In this document: positions 6,554 through 13,198 of the stretch, piece after piece | Layout: each line of letters begins with the position of its first letter | How positions within the stretch are numbered: position 1 is the first letter of the stretch | Assembly: GCA_002449695.1 (NCBI GenBank) | Contig: DJXI01000051.1 | Location: 1 to 13,198, forward strand | DNA: 13,198 bases | Source of the DNA: Verrucomicrobia bacterium UBA7008 | GTDB taxonomy: Bacteria; Verrucomicrobiota; Kiritimatiellia; RFP12; UBA1067 | Reading direction: 5' to 3' | Program-made: the position numbers and the translations under genes | Notes under the pieces: model-generated | What the model was told of the DNA's origin: nothing | Seen by the model: the letters and a program-made list of their open reading frames with translations, nothing else | Database searches by the model: none

Positions 6554-7810
6554 ATGAAGAAAGTACTGATTACGGGAATCGGGATGGTCACGGCCGTCGG
6601 CAACGGCAAGGCCGCGACATGGGAGTCCGTCAAGGCGGGCAAGCCGGGCGTGGGACGGATCACGTCGTTCGATCCGTCGCGCTGCACGTCGCAGGTCGCC
6701 GCCGAGGTCAAGGGATTTGACGAGTACGCGCTCGCGTCGGGGCTCATCGACAAGAAGGCGATGCGCCATATGGCGCGCTTCTCGCAGTACGCCGTCGCCT
6801 CGGCGAACGAGGCGTGGAAGGACGCGGGCTTCACCGAGGCGAACCGGCCGGACATGGACCGCGTCGGCACCATCCTCGGCGTCGGCATCGGCGGCCTGGA
6901 GGTGACGGGCGAATCGTTCAAGACGCTCTTCGAGCGCGGGCCGGATCGCCTCTCGCCGCTGGCGATCCCGGAGCTCATCGCCAACGAGGGCGCGGGCAAC
7001 GTCGCCATCGCGCTCGGCGCGAAGGGACCGTGCCAGGTCGTGACGACGGCGTGCGCGAGCTCGACCGACGCGCTCGGCGTCGCGCTGGACCTCATCCGCG
7101 CGGGCCGTGCCGACGTGGTGATCGCGGGCGGCGCGGAGGCGACGATCATGGAGTTCACGATCGGCGGCTTCATGAAGGAGAAGGCGCTGTCGACCAGGTT
7201 CAACGACACGCCCGAGCGCGCGTGCCGCCCGTTCAACGTCGACCGCGACGGCTTCGTGATGGGCGAGGGCGCGGCGGTGCTGATCCTCGAATCGGAAGAG
7301 CACGCGCGGGCGCGCGGCGCGCAGGTCTACGCGGAGCTGGCGGGCTACGGCGCGAGCTGCGACGCGTACCACATCACGGCCCCCGACCCGTCGGGCGACG
7401 GCGCGGTGAAGGCGATCGAGATCGCGCTGAAGGACGCGGGCGTCACGGACAAGACGACGGTCGACTACATCAACGCGCACGGCACCTCGACGCCGCTCAA
7501 CGACAAGATGGAGACGACGGCGTTCAAGCGCGTGTTCGGCGAAGAGCAGGCGAAGAAGATCAACATCTCCTCGACCAAGCCGTTCCACGGCCACTGCCTC
7601 GGCGCGACGGGCGCCATCGAGGCGGCGCTGACGGCGCTCGCGATCAAGGAGAGCTTCGTGCCCGCGACGCTCAACTACGAGAACCCCGATCCCGAACTCG
7701 ACCTGAACTACACGCCGAACGTGGGCGTCGCGCGCGACATCCGCGTGGCGGTCAGCTCCTCGCTCGGCTTCGGCGGCCACAACGGCATCCTGGTCTTCAA
7801 GAAGGCGTAA
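6554..7810 (+). CDS. fabF: 3-oxoacyl-ACP synthase II (FabF)
   Basis: Elongating beta-ketoacyl-ACP synthase that adds malonyl-ACP units to growing acyl chains in the cytoplasm. The Cys-His-His triad is C167 (TTACASS), H309 (INAHGTSTPLND) and H347 (STKPFHGHCLGATGA, with K342 in STK). The C-terminal gate appears as SSSLGFGGHNG at 401-411: the gating phenylalanine is kept (F406), while the usual NSF before it reads SSL. At 418 aa it is of normal FabF length. AGGAGA (6541-6546) lies 7 nt before the ATG and 18 bp separate it from fabH, so one transcript is likely. FabB is the main alternative, but the motif pattern fits FabF better. No chain-length-factor change is seen: the active-site cysteine is present. 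Confidence 0.93.
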   Translation: MKKVLITGIGMVTAVGNGKAATWESVKAGKPGVGRITSFDPSRCTSQVAAEVKGFDEYALASGLIDKKAMRHMARFSQYAVASANEAWKDAGFTEANRPDMDRVGTILGVGIGGLEVTGESFKTLFERGPDRLSPLAIPELIANEGAGNVAIALGAKGPCQVVTTACASSTDALGVALDLIRAGRADVVIAGGAEATIMEFTIGGFMKEKALSTRFNDTPERACRPFNVDRDGFVMGEGAAVLILESEEHARARGAQVYAELAGYGASCDAYHITAPDPSGDGAVKAIEIALKDAGVTDKTTVDYINAHGTSTPLNDKMETTAFKRVFGEEQAKKINISSTKPFHGHCLGATGAIEAALTALAIKESFVPATLNYENPDPELDLNYTPNVGVARDIRVAVSSSLGFGGHNGILVFKKA

Positions 7811-7814
7811 GGCG

Positions 7815-8285
7815 ATGGCGATGGAAATTCCGCAGTTCAAGAACGTCTACAACACGCCCGGCATCGAGCTGCTGCCGCACCGTTCGCCGTTCCTCTTCGT
7901 CGACACGCTTATCGCCGCCGACGAGACGGGTGCGGTCGGCGAGTACACCTACACGGAAGAGAAGAACGATTTCTTCAAGGGCCACTTCCCCGGCAACCCG
8001 ATCGTGCCCGGCGTGGTGCTGATCGAGTCGATGGCGCAGGTCGCGGGCGCGGGCATCGTCGCGCGCGGGGCGCTCGCGGCGACGCCCGGCAAGGAGCCCG
8101 TCTTCGTGCTTGCGGCCGTCGAAAGCGCGCGCTTCCGCAAGCCGGTGCGGCCGGGCGACAAGATGACGACCATCGCCGAGAACGTGAAGGTCGGCTCGAA
8201 GCTCGGCGTCTTCGCGATGAAGGGCTACGTCAACGGCGAGCTCGTCTGCGACTGCCAGGTCAAGTGCATGCTGGGTGAGAAGTAA
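7815..8285 (+). CDS. fabZ: 3-hydroxyacyl-ACP dehydratase (FabZ)
   Basis: Removes water from 3-hydroxyacyl-ACP to give trans-2-enoyl-ACP in each elongation cycle. It is a single hotdog-fold domain of 156 aa. LPHRSPFLFVD (20-30) matches the family start, and GHFPGNPIVPGVVLIESMAQ (56-75) holds catalytic H57 and E71. The later FRKPVRPGD segment (about 107-115) is also typical. The spacing of the catalytic pair and the small size favour FabZ over FabA. The ATG is 4 bp after the fabF stop, with AAGG inside the last fabF codons as ribosome site; an ATG two codons later (7821) is an alternative start. The stop overlaps the ACG that may start the next gene. FabZ completes the condensing-dehydrating part of this cluster; a ketoreductase (FabG) is absent from the window. 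Confidence 0.92.
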   Translation: MAMEIPQFKNVYNTPGIELLPHRSPFLFVDTLIAADETGAVGEYTYTEEKNDFFKGHFPGNPIVPGVVLIESMAQVAGAGIVARGALAATPGKEPVFVLAAVESARFRKPVRPGDKMTTIAENVKVGSKLGVFAMKGYVNGELVCDCQVKCMLGEK

Positions 8286-8326
8286 CGGACTTCGCCGGAA
8301 CGAGCTGGATCCTCGCGAGCGCGGTC

Positions 8327-9166
8327 ATGCTCGCGCTGTACGACCTCGCGAAGAAGGCGAGCGTCCGCGCGAACGCCGTCCTGCCGGTGCTGCTCGTCTC
8401 GTCTGCCTGCGGGTGCGCGGCGTATCTGGCCGGGCTGTGCCTGGCCGGCCGCGGCGGTGCGTGGACGGTGCTGACCGGCGAAATCGTCGCGCTCGCGGCG
8501 GCGAAGAGCCTCATCGTCGCGACGTCGTGGGTCTTTACCTTCCAGGCGCTGCGCACGCTCCCCCTCTCGATCGCGACGCCCATCCGCGCGAGCGCGCCGG
8601 CGCTCGTCTTCGTGGCGGCGTTCCTCCTCTACGGCGAGGTGCCGGGGCCCGTGCAGGCCGTCGGGATGCTCGCGGTCTTCGGCGGCTACTTCGTCTTCTC
8701 GTGGGCGGGGCGGTACGAGGGGATCGACTTCTTCCGCAACCGCGCCGTCTGGTGCGCGATCGCGGGCGCGTGCTGCTCGGCGGTCTCGTCGATCTGGGAC
8801 AAGTACATCTTCCAGGTGCGCGGCGTCAACGTCGAGGCGGCGCAGCTCGTCTTCCAGGTCGGGCTCGTGGCGATCTACGCGCTGCTCCTCGTCCTCCAGC
8901 GCCGCTTTGCGCCGCAGACGTGCCCACGCTTCACGTGGCGGTGGACGATCCCGCTCGTCGGCGCGCTGCTCGCCGGGGCGGACTGGCTGTATTTCAAGGG
9001 GCTCGCGATCCCCGGCGTGCCGATTTCGGTCGCGTCGCTGATGCGGCGCTTCTCCGTCGTCATCACGTTCGTGCTCGGCGCGCGGTTCTTCCACGAGACG
9101 AATCTGGCGCGCAAGGCGCTGGCGCTGGCCGTGATCCTCGCCGGCATCGTCCTCCTGTGCCTGTGA
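8327..9166 (+). CDS. EamA/DMT-type ten-helix membrane transporter
   Basis: Inner membrane protein with about ten hydrophobic helices arranged as two similar halves, as in the drug/metabolite transporter superfamily. The first half ends with PIRASAPALVFVAAFLLYGE...GMLAVFGGYFVFSWAG; the second ends with SVASLMRRFSVVITFVLGARFFHETN followed by a last helix, ALALAVILAGIVLLCL. The substrate cannot be predicted; EamA proteins export amino acids, metabolites or drugs. The coordinates given use the first ATG (280 codons including the stop), but this is probably not the true start. In-frame codons from 8285 encode DFAGTSWILASAV, which completes helix 1, and the ATG at 8327 has no ribosome site. No ATG, GTG or TTG exists in that extension; an ACG at 8285 overlaps the fabZ stop, with GGTGAG just upstream. 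Probably cotranscribed with the fab genes. Confidence 0.85.
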   Translation: MLALYDLAKKASVRANAVLPVLLVSSACGCAAYLAGLCLAGRGGAWTVLTGEIVALAAAKSLIVATSWVFTFQALRTLPLSIATPIRASAPALVFVAAFLLYGEVPGPVQAVGMLAVFGGYFVFSWAGRYEGIDFFRNRAVWCAIAGACCSAVSSIWDKYIFQVRGVNVEAAQLVFQVGLVAIYALLLVLQRRFAPQTCPRFTWRWTIPLVGALLAGADWLYFKGLAIPGVPISVASLMRRFSVVITFVLGARFFHETNLARKALALAVILAGIVLLCL

Positions 9167-9214
9167 GGGCGGCGGCGCGACGCGGAAAACGGCGACGGAT
9201 GAAGGAGTGAGAAC

Positions 9215-11194
9215 ATGCTGGATTTCAGAAACATATCGGTCCACTACGGCCATCAGGACGTGCTGACGAATGTGACGTTCCGCGTCAACAAGGGCGACCG
9301 CATCGGCATCGTCGGCCCGAACGGCAGCGGCAAGTCGACGCTTTTCCGTATCGTGCTCGGGGAACTCTCCACCGACACGGGCGAGCTCGTCATCGAAGGG
9401 TCGCCGCGCATCGGCTGGACGCGCCAGAACCCGGCGCCGGACACGCCGGACGAGACGCTCCTCGCGTACGCGCTGAGGGGCATCCCGGGCCTCAGCGAGA
9501 TGGAGGCCGAGATGCAGGCGCTCGAAAGCGACCTCGCGGATCCGGCGAAGATGAAGCGCTACGGCGAGCTCCAGGCGACGTTCGAGCATCTGGGCGGCTA
9601 CGATATCGAAACGCGCGTGAAGGTGGCGCTGGGCGGCCTCGGCTTTTCGGTGGAGGAGTTTTCCAAGCCGTTCGCGTCGTTCTCGGGCGGCTGGCGGATG
9701 CGCGCGGAGCTGTCGCGCGTGCTTGCGTCGAAGCCCGACCTGCTGCTGCTGGACGAGCCGAGCAACTACCTCGACCTGCCGGCCGTCGACTGGCTCCAGA
9801 AGTATCTGAAGGCGTACGACGGCACGCTCCTGCTCATCTCGCACGACCGCTACCTGCTGCGGACGCTCACGAGCATCATCGTCGAGGTCGACGCCGGCAC
9901 GGCGACGCGCTACGAGGGCGGCCTTGACTGGTACCTGACCGAGCGCGAGGTGCGCTACGAGCACCTGAAGGCGGCGAAGGCGAACCAGGACCACCACCGC
10001 GAGCAGCTCCAGCGGTTCGTCGACCGCTTCCGCGCGCAGGCGACGAAGGCGTCGCAGGCGCAGAGCCGCCAGAAGATCATCGACAAGCTCGACGAGGAGC
10101 GGATCGTGCTGCCCAAGCGCTACACGCAGTCGGGGCGGCTGCGGCTGGCCGAGCCGCCACCGAGCGGCATCGAGATGTTCCGCTGCGAGAAGCTGGGCTT
10201 CAGCTACGACGGCGAACGGTTCGTCTTCCGCGGCCTCGACTTCAACATCTCGCGCGGCGACAAGGTGGCGCTCATCGGCTACAACGGCCTCGGCAAGACG
10301 ACGCTGATGCGCATTCTCGCGGGCACGCGGCAGCCGACGGAGGGCAAGGCGGTCCTCGGGCACAACGTCGTGCCGGGCTACCTTTCGCAGGAGTTCGCCG
10401 AGACGATCCCTCCCGACGTCAGCGTCTACCGCAACGCGAAGAACGCGTGGGACGCGCACGGCGGCGGGCCCGAGAAGGTCTTCCGCAACCAGCTCGGCGC
10501 GTTCGGGTTCGACGAGAACGACGTGGAGAAGCCCGCGGGCGTGCTGTCGGGCGGCGAAAAGATCCGCCTCGCGTTCCTGCGCCTCTTCCTGACCGCGCCG
10601 AACTTCCTCCTGCTGGACGAGCCGACGACGCACCTCGACCTCGACGGGCGGCGGCTCCTGCAGGACGCGCTGCAGAAGTACAAGGGCACGATCCTGCTCG
10701 TCTCGCACGACATCGACTTCGTGCGCGCGACGGCGACGAGCATCCTGGAGATCACGCGCGACGGCATCCGGTCCTATCCCGGTGGCTACGACTACTACTG
10801 CGAGAAGAAGGCGGCCGAGGCGGCGACGGTCGCGCGCCGAGACGCGGAGGCGCAGCGAACTTCCGCGCCGGGCGCCAGATCCGCGCCGGGCGACCCGGAC
10901 GCCGCCGGTCAGACGCTGTCCAAGAAGGAGCTGCGCCAGCAGCGCGCGGCGGAGCGGGCGAAGATCGCGCCGAAGGTGAAGGAGCTGAAGAAGCGCATCG
11001 AGACGGCGGAGAAGAAGATCGACGAGCTGCAGGCGGCGCTGGACGCGGCGAGCGCGGAGCTGTTCAATCCGACGCCGGCGACGGATTTTGCGGAGGCGAA
11101 CCGGAAGGTGCGCACGCTCCAGTTCGAGATCGACCGCTACACGGCGGACTGGGAGGCGGCTTCGCTCGAACTCGAAGAGCTCACCGCGTCCTGA
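9215..11194 (+). CDS. ABC-F family ATPase, YheS-like
   Basis: Soluble protein with two ATP-binding cassettes and no membrane part; ABC-F proteins bind the ribosomal E site and act on translation. Domain 1: Walker A GPNGSGKST (34-42), signature SGGWR (157-161), Walker B LLLLDE (176-181), switch H210. Domain 2: GYNGLGKTT (355-363), LSGGEK (444-449), LLLDE (465-469), H498. The charged linker (about 243-295), with FVDRFRAQATKASQAQSR, matches the YheS-type P-site-tRNA interaction region. A proline/alanine-rich stretch (549-566) leads to a coiled-coil C-terminal domain (about 568-655), also found in YheS and Uup. The length of 659 aa fits. AAGGAG (9202-9207) lies 7 nt before the ATG. A housekeeping translation role is likelier than antibiotic resistance, because the linker is not extended as in many resistance members; this is inference. 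Confidence 0.9.
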   Translation: MLDFRNISVHYGHQDVLTNVTFRVNKGDRIGIVGPNGSGKSTLFRIVLGELSTDTGELVIEGSPRIGWTRQNPAPDTPDETLLAYALRGIPGLSEMEAEMQALESDLADPAKMKRYGELQATFEHLGGYDIETRVKVALGGLGFSVEEFSKPFASFSGGWRMRAELSRVLASKPDLLLLDEPSNYLDLPAVDWLQKYLKAYDGTLLLISHDRYLLRTLTSIIVEVDAGTATRYEGGLDWYLTEREVRYEHLKAAKANQDHHREQLQRFVDRFRAQATKASQAQSRQKIIDKLDEERIVLPKRYTQSGRLRLAEPPPSGIEMFRCEKLGFSYDGERFVFRGLDFNISRGDKVALIGYNGLGKTTLMRILAGTRQPTEGKAVLGHNVVPGYLSQEFAETIPPDVSVYRNAKNAWDAHGGGPEKVFRNQLGAFGFDENDVEKPAGVLSGGEKIRLAFLRLFLTAPNFLLLDEPTTHLDLDGRRLLQDALQKYKGTILLVSHDIDFVRATATSILEITRDGIRSYPGGYDYYCEKKAAEAATVARRDAEAQRTSAPGARSAPGDPDAAGQTLSKKELRQQRAAERAKIAPKVKELKKRIETAEKKIDELQAALDAASAELFNPTPATDFAEANRKVRTLQFEIDRYTADWEAASLELEELTAS

Positions 11195-11221
11195 TCCGGC
11201 CGGTTCACGGCTGGCCCGGAT
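11194..11221. terminator. Possible hairpin between convergent genes
   Basis: ATCCGGCC (11194-11201) can pair with GG-CCGGAT (11213-11221, one bulged C), forming an 8-bp stem right at the ABC-F stop. No T-run follows on either strand, so intrinsic termination is doubtful. The 42-bp gap to the symporter stop holds nothing else recognisable. Confidence 0.3.
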
Positions 11222-11236
11222 GGCGCGGGCCGCGCG

Positions 11237-12853
11237 CTAGGCGCGGCTCTGGCGGTCGAAGTAGTCCTTCGTCACGCGCCAGACGACCGGCGAGAGCAGC
11301 ACGAGCGCGACGAGGTTGGGGAACGCCATCAGCCCGTTGAACGTGTCGGCGAGGCCCCACACGACGGAGACCGTCAGGTACGGCCCGACGAAGACGACTG
11401 CGACGTAGGCGAGGCGGTAGACCTTCACGATCCACTTGCGGCGCGTGCCCACGAGATACTCCAGGCACTTCTCGGAGTAGTAGTCCCAGCCGAGGATCGT
11501 CGTGAACGCGAAGAAGGTGAGCGCCGTCATCAGGAAAAAGCTCGCGATCGGGCCGGAGTTCGGACCGAGGAAGGAGAGGCCGCGGCGGAACGCCTCGATC
11601 GTGATGTCCACGCCCTTGAGGCCAAGCGACGGCTCCCACGCGCCGGTGACGACGATCGCGAGGCCCGTCATGGTGCAGATGATGATCGTGTCGATGAAGG
11701 TGCCCGTCATGCAGACGAGGCCTTGGCGCGCGGGCTCGTTCGTCTTGGCCGCCGCCGCCGCGATGGGCGCGGAGCCGAGGCCGGCCTCGTTCGAGAAGAT
11801 GCCGCGCGCGATGCCCTTCTGCATCGCCACGAACACAGTTCCCACCACGCCGCCGGTGAACGCCTGCGGGTTGAAGGCCGCGCGCACGATCAGCTCGATC
11901 GCCGCCGTCACCTTCGAGAGGTTGCCGAACAGCAGGAACACGATGATCACCAGGTAGAACACGGCCATGAACGGCACGATCACCGTCGAGACCTTCGCGA
12001 TGCGCTTCAGGCCGCCGATCACGACGAGGCCCACGCAGACCGTCACGATCAGGCCCGCGATGACCACAGGCAGAGAGTAGGTTGTGCCAAAGAGCTGCAC
12101 ACCCGTCGCCAGGTCGGCAGGGTTGAACTTCGGGTCGAAGAACCTTTGCACGGCAGAGGTGATGCCATGGATCTGGGTGATGGTGCCGATGCCCATGATG
12201 CCGGCAAGCGCACCGAAGAACGCGAACGCAATCGCGAGCGGCTTCCACTTGCGTCCGAGACCTTTCTCAATGTAGTAGAACGGACCGCCCAGCACGCGCC
12301 CGTCCGGCGCCACCTCGCGGTACTTCACCGCCAGCAGGCCCTCGGCGTACTTCGTGGCCATGCCGAAGAACGCCGCCACCTCCATCCAGAAGAGCGCGCC
12401 CGGGCCGCCCGTGCCGATGGCCGTTGCCACGCCCACGATGTTGCCCGTGCCGATCGTCGCCGAGAGGGCCGTGCAAAGCGCGCCGAACGAGCTCACCTCG
12501 CCCGAGACGCCATCGCCCTCCTCCTGGTGGAACATGTACTTGAAGGCGCGCTTGAGGTTGAACACGTGGCTCAGGCGCAGGCAGAACGTCAGGATCAGGC
12601 CAGTCACCAGCACGGCGCCGATGAGCGGCACGCCCCACACCCAGCCGTCCACCGTGTCCACCAGATTGGTGAAGGACGTCAGCCAGTCGCTCGTGGCTTC
12701 CACCGATGCCGCCACGCCCGGATTGGTCTGTGCGGCCTCCGGCTCGGAGGCGACGGTTTGCAAGGCCGTCGGCGCGCTCTGTGCAAATGCAGAAAAAAGA
12801 CCGCCGCAGAAAGTTGCGGCGGAAAACCAGAATCGGGCCATGTGTGCTTTCAT
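11237..12853 (-). CDS. Alanine/glycine:sodium symporter (AGCS family) with signal peptide
   Basis: Inner membrane carrier expected to import alanine, glycine or a related small amino acid with sodium. AGCS marks are strong: LRLSHVFNLKRAFKYM (92-107), TALSATIGTGNIVGVATAIG (128-147), the adjoining GGPGALFWMEVAAFFGMATKY, GPFYYIEKGLG (190-200), GIFSNEAGLGSAPIAAAAAKT (351-371) and GWDYYSEKCLEYL (455-467). At 538 aa it exceeds the roughly 450-490 of many relatives because of an added N-terminus: a signal-peptide-like segment (1-24, hydrophobic from about 8, likely cleavage AFA|Q) and a 30-residue polar linker. The ATG at 12853 sits at the predicted transcription start, so the message may be leaderless; an ATG at 12841 is the alternative. 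Residues about 186-267 use unusual codons for this window. Exact substrate unknown. Confidence 0.92.
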   Translation of the reverse strand: MKAHMARFWFSAATFCGGLFSAFAQSAPTALQTVASEPEAAQTNPGVAASVEATSDWLTSFTNLVDTVDGWVWGVPLIGAVLVTGLILTFCLRLSHVFNLKRAFKYMFHQEEGDGVSGEVSSFGALCTALSATIGTGNIVGVATAIGTGGPGALFWMEVAAFFGMATKYAEGLLAVKYREVAPDGRVLGGPFYYIEKGLGRKWKPLAIAFAFFGALAGIMGIGTITQIHGITSAVQRFFDPKFNPADLATGVQLFGTTYSLPVVIAGLIVTVCVGLVVIGGLKRIAKVSTVIVPFMAVFYLVIIVFLLFGNLSKVTAAIELIVRAAFNPQAFTGGVVGTVFVAMQKGIARGIFSNEAGLGSAPIAAAAAKTNEPARQGLVCMTGTFIDTIIICTMTGLAIVVTGAWEPSLGLKGVDITIEAFRRGLSFLGPNSGPIASFFLMTALTFFAFTTILGWDYYSEKCLEYLVGTRRKWIVKVYRLAYVAVVFVGPYLTVSVVWGLADTFNGLMAFPNLVALVLLSPVVWRVTKDYFDRQSRA

Positions 12854-12859
12854 GGGGAA

Positions 12860-12888
12860 ATGATAGCACGGTCGGACGCCGCCGTCAA
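12860..12888 (-). promoter_or_regulatory. Near-consensus sigma70-type promoter of the symporter gene
   Basis: On the minus strand, TTGACG (12888-12883) is followed by exactly 17 bp and then TATCAT (12865-12860), with TGC directly before it, making an extended -10. Each hexamer differs from consensus at one base. Six bases separate the -10 from the A of the symporter ATG, so the expected start of transcription falls on that A. A second copy of GCTTGACG lies 32 bp further upstream (12922-12915) but has no -10 behind it. Confidence 0.78.
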
Positions 12889-12983
12889 GCGTTCGCGTTT
12901 CTCGAGTTCCAATTCGTCAAGCAGCACGGATACCAAAGTGATTCGGGGATGTTTCTCGCGGGCCCGTCGAAAGCATCAACCGT
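12889..12983. other. Intergenic spacer upstream of the symporter promoter
   Basis: This is the part of the 130-bp gap behind the upstream minus-strand gene not occupied by the promoter. It is less GC-rich than the genes. Apart from the second GCTTGACG copy (12915-12922), I see no gene, hairpin with T-run or further promoter. Confidence 0.4.
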
Positions 12984-13198
12984 CTAGCGAACACTTATCA
13001 GCACATATCGGAACGGGGCGAGTTCGACGCGGGCCTTGCCGCCGCTGACAGCCAGGTCCTTGCCGGAGAGCGCGTCGATTGCGCGCGTGGCGGTCGCGGG
13101 GAGCGACATTTCGGCCGTCACGGCCTCTTCGGCGGAGACGTTGGAGACGACGATGAGCGATTCGCCGTCCTTACGGTAGACGCTCGCCTTCACCGAGG
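12984..13198 (-). CDS. C-terminal end of a possible glycoside-hydrolase-like protein (5' end outside the window)
   Basis: The frame enters from the right edge and ends at a TAG (12986-12984), leaving about 70 residues. The apparent first codon at 13193 is a GTG within a continuing open frame, so it is internal. The fragment looks like an all-beta C-terminal domain: alternating hydrophobic strands (ASVYRKDGESLIVVSNVS, AEMSLP), then a turn ATRAIDALSGKDLAV, then VELAPFRYVLISVR. This pattern, with a strand carrying V-V-S-N, a 'DALSGK' turn and a final 'PF-Y-VL' strand, resembles the small beta-sandwich closing many glycoside hydrolases and related polysaccharide enzymes. The likeness is from memory of such domains and does not identify a family. 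It lies upstream of the symporter in the same direction, but the symporter has its own promoter. Confidence 0.45.
   Translation of the reverse strand, partial: SVKASVYRKDGESLIVVSNVSAEEAVTAEMSLPATATRAIDALSGKDLAVSGGKARVELAPFRYVLISVR

Noticed and set aside
5393..7840. 815-codon open frame on the minus strand opposite fabH and fabF
   Set aside because: Same composition artefact; the plus strand carries complete catalytic motifs for both Fab enzymes.
8225..10708. 827-codon open frame on the minus strand opposite the transporter and ABC-F genes
   Set aside because: Low-complexity Arg/Glu/Asp/Val-rich translation with no motif, while the plus strand has clear ABC and membrane motifs.
9215..11194. 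ABC-F gene as an antibiotic resistance determinant
   Set aside because: The linker and the C-terminal coiled coil match the housekeeping YheS type; no resistance context or leader peptide is seen upstream.
11723..13048. 441-codon plus-strand frame opposite the symporter
   Set aside because: His/Arg/Asp-rich shadow translation; the minus-strand AGCS protein is unmistakable and has its own promoter.

Overview
The window is a GC-rich bacterial chromosome segment of core metabolic genes. No rRNA, tRNA, insertion sequence, CRISPR array, phage gene or toxin-antitoxin pair was recognised. The divergent N-acetylglutamate kinase, the alanine/sodium symporter with a signal peptide and the carbohydrate-enzyme-like gene end at the right edge fit a member of the PVC group, perhaps Verrucomicrobiota or Kiritimatiellota. 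That placement is an impression from protein character, not a search result.

Layout. (1) 3-389, plus: 3' end of an unrecognised gene. (2) 449-5448, plus: an extended -10 promoter followed by argB and argD (4-bp overlap, arginine synthesis), a 116-bp spacer, then lysS (class II lysyl-tRNA synthetase) and an M20 metallodipeptidase 4 bp behind it. (3) 5459-11194, plus: a second extended -10 promoter, then fabH, fabF and fabZ (initiation, elongation and dehydration steps of type II fatty acid synthesis), a ten-helix EamA-type transporter and a YheS-type ABC-F ATPase. (4) 13198-11237, minus: the 3' end of a possible glycoside-hydrolase-like gene, then an AGCS-family amino acid:sodium symporter with its own promoter. 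Blocks 3 and 4 converge at about 11195-11236.

How the genes fit together. ArgB and ArgD catalyse consecutive steps of the acetylated arginine route and are probably translationally coupled. FabH, FabF and FabZ form a partial fatty acid module; FabD, FabG and acyl carrier protein are not in the window. The transporter and ABC-F gene run in the same direction behind fabZ with short gaps and may share its transcript. LysRS, the dipeptidase and the symporter concern amino acid supply and use, but no specific pathway links them here.

The best second looks are small-scale. All three recognisable promoters have a TG-extended -10. The symporter promoter has near-consensus -35 and -10 boxes 17 bp apart and should start transcription at or next to the start codon, giving a leaderless mRNA. 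The EamA gene has no normal start codon where its first membrane helix requires one; an ACG overlaps the fabZ stop. A stretch of about 245 bp inside the symporter gene has codon use unlike the rest. I saw no convincing new multi-gene system.
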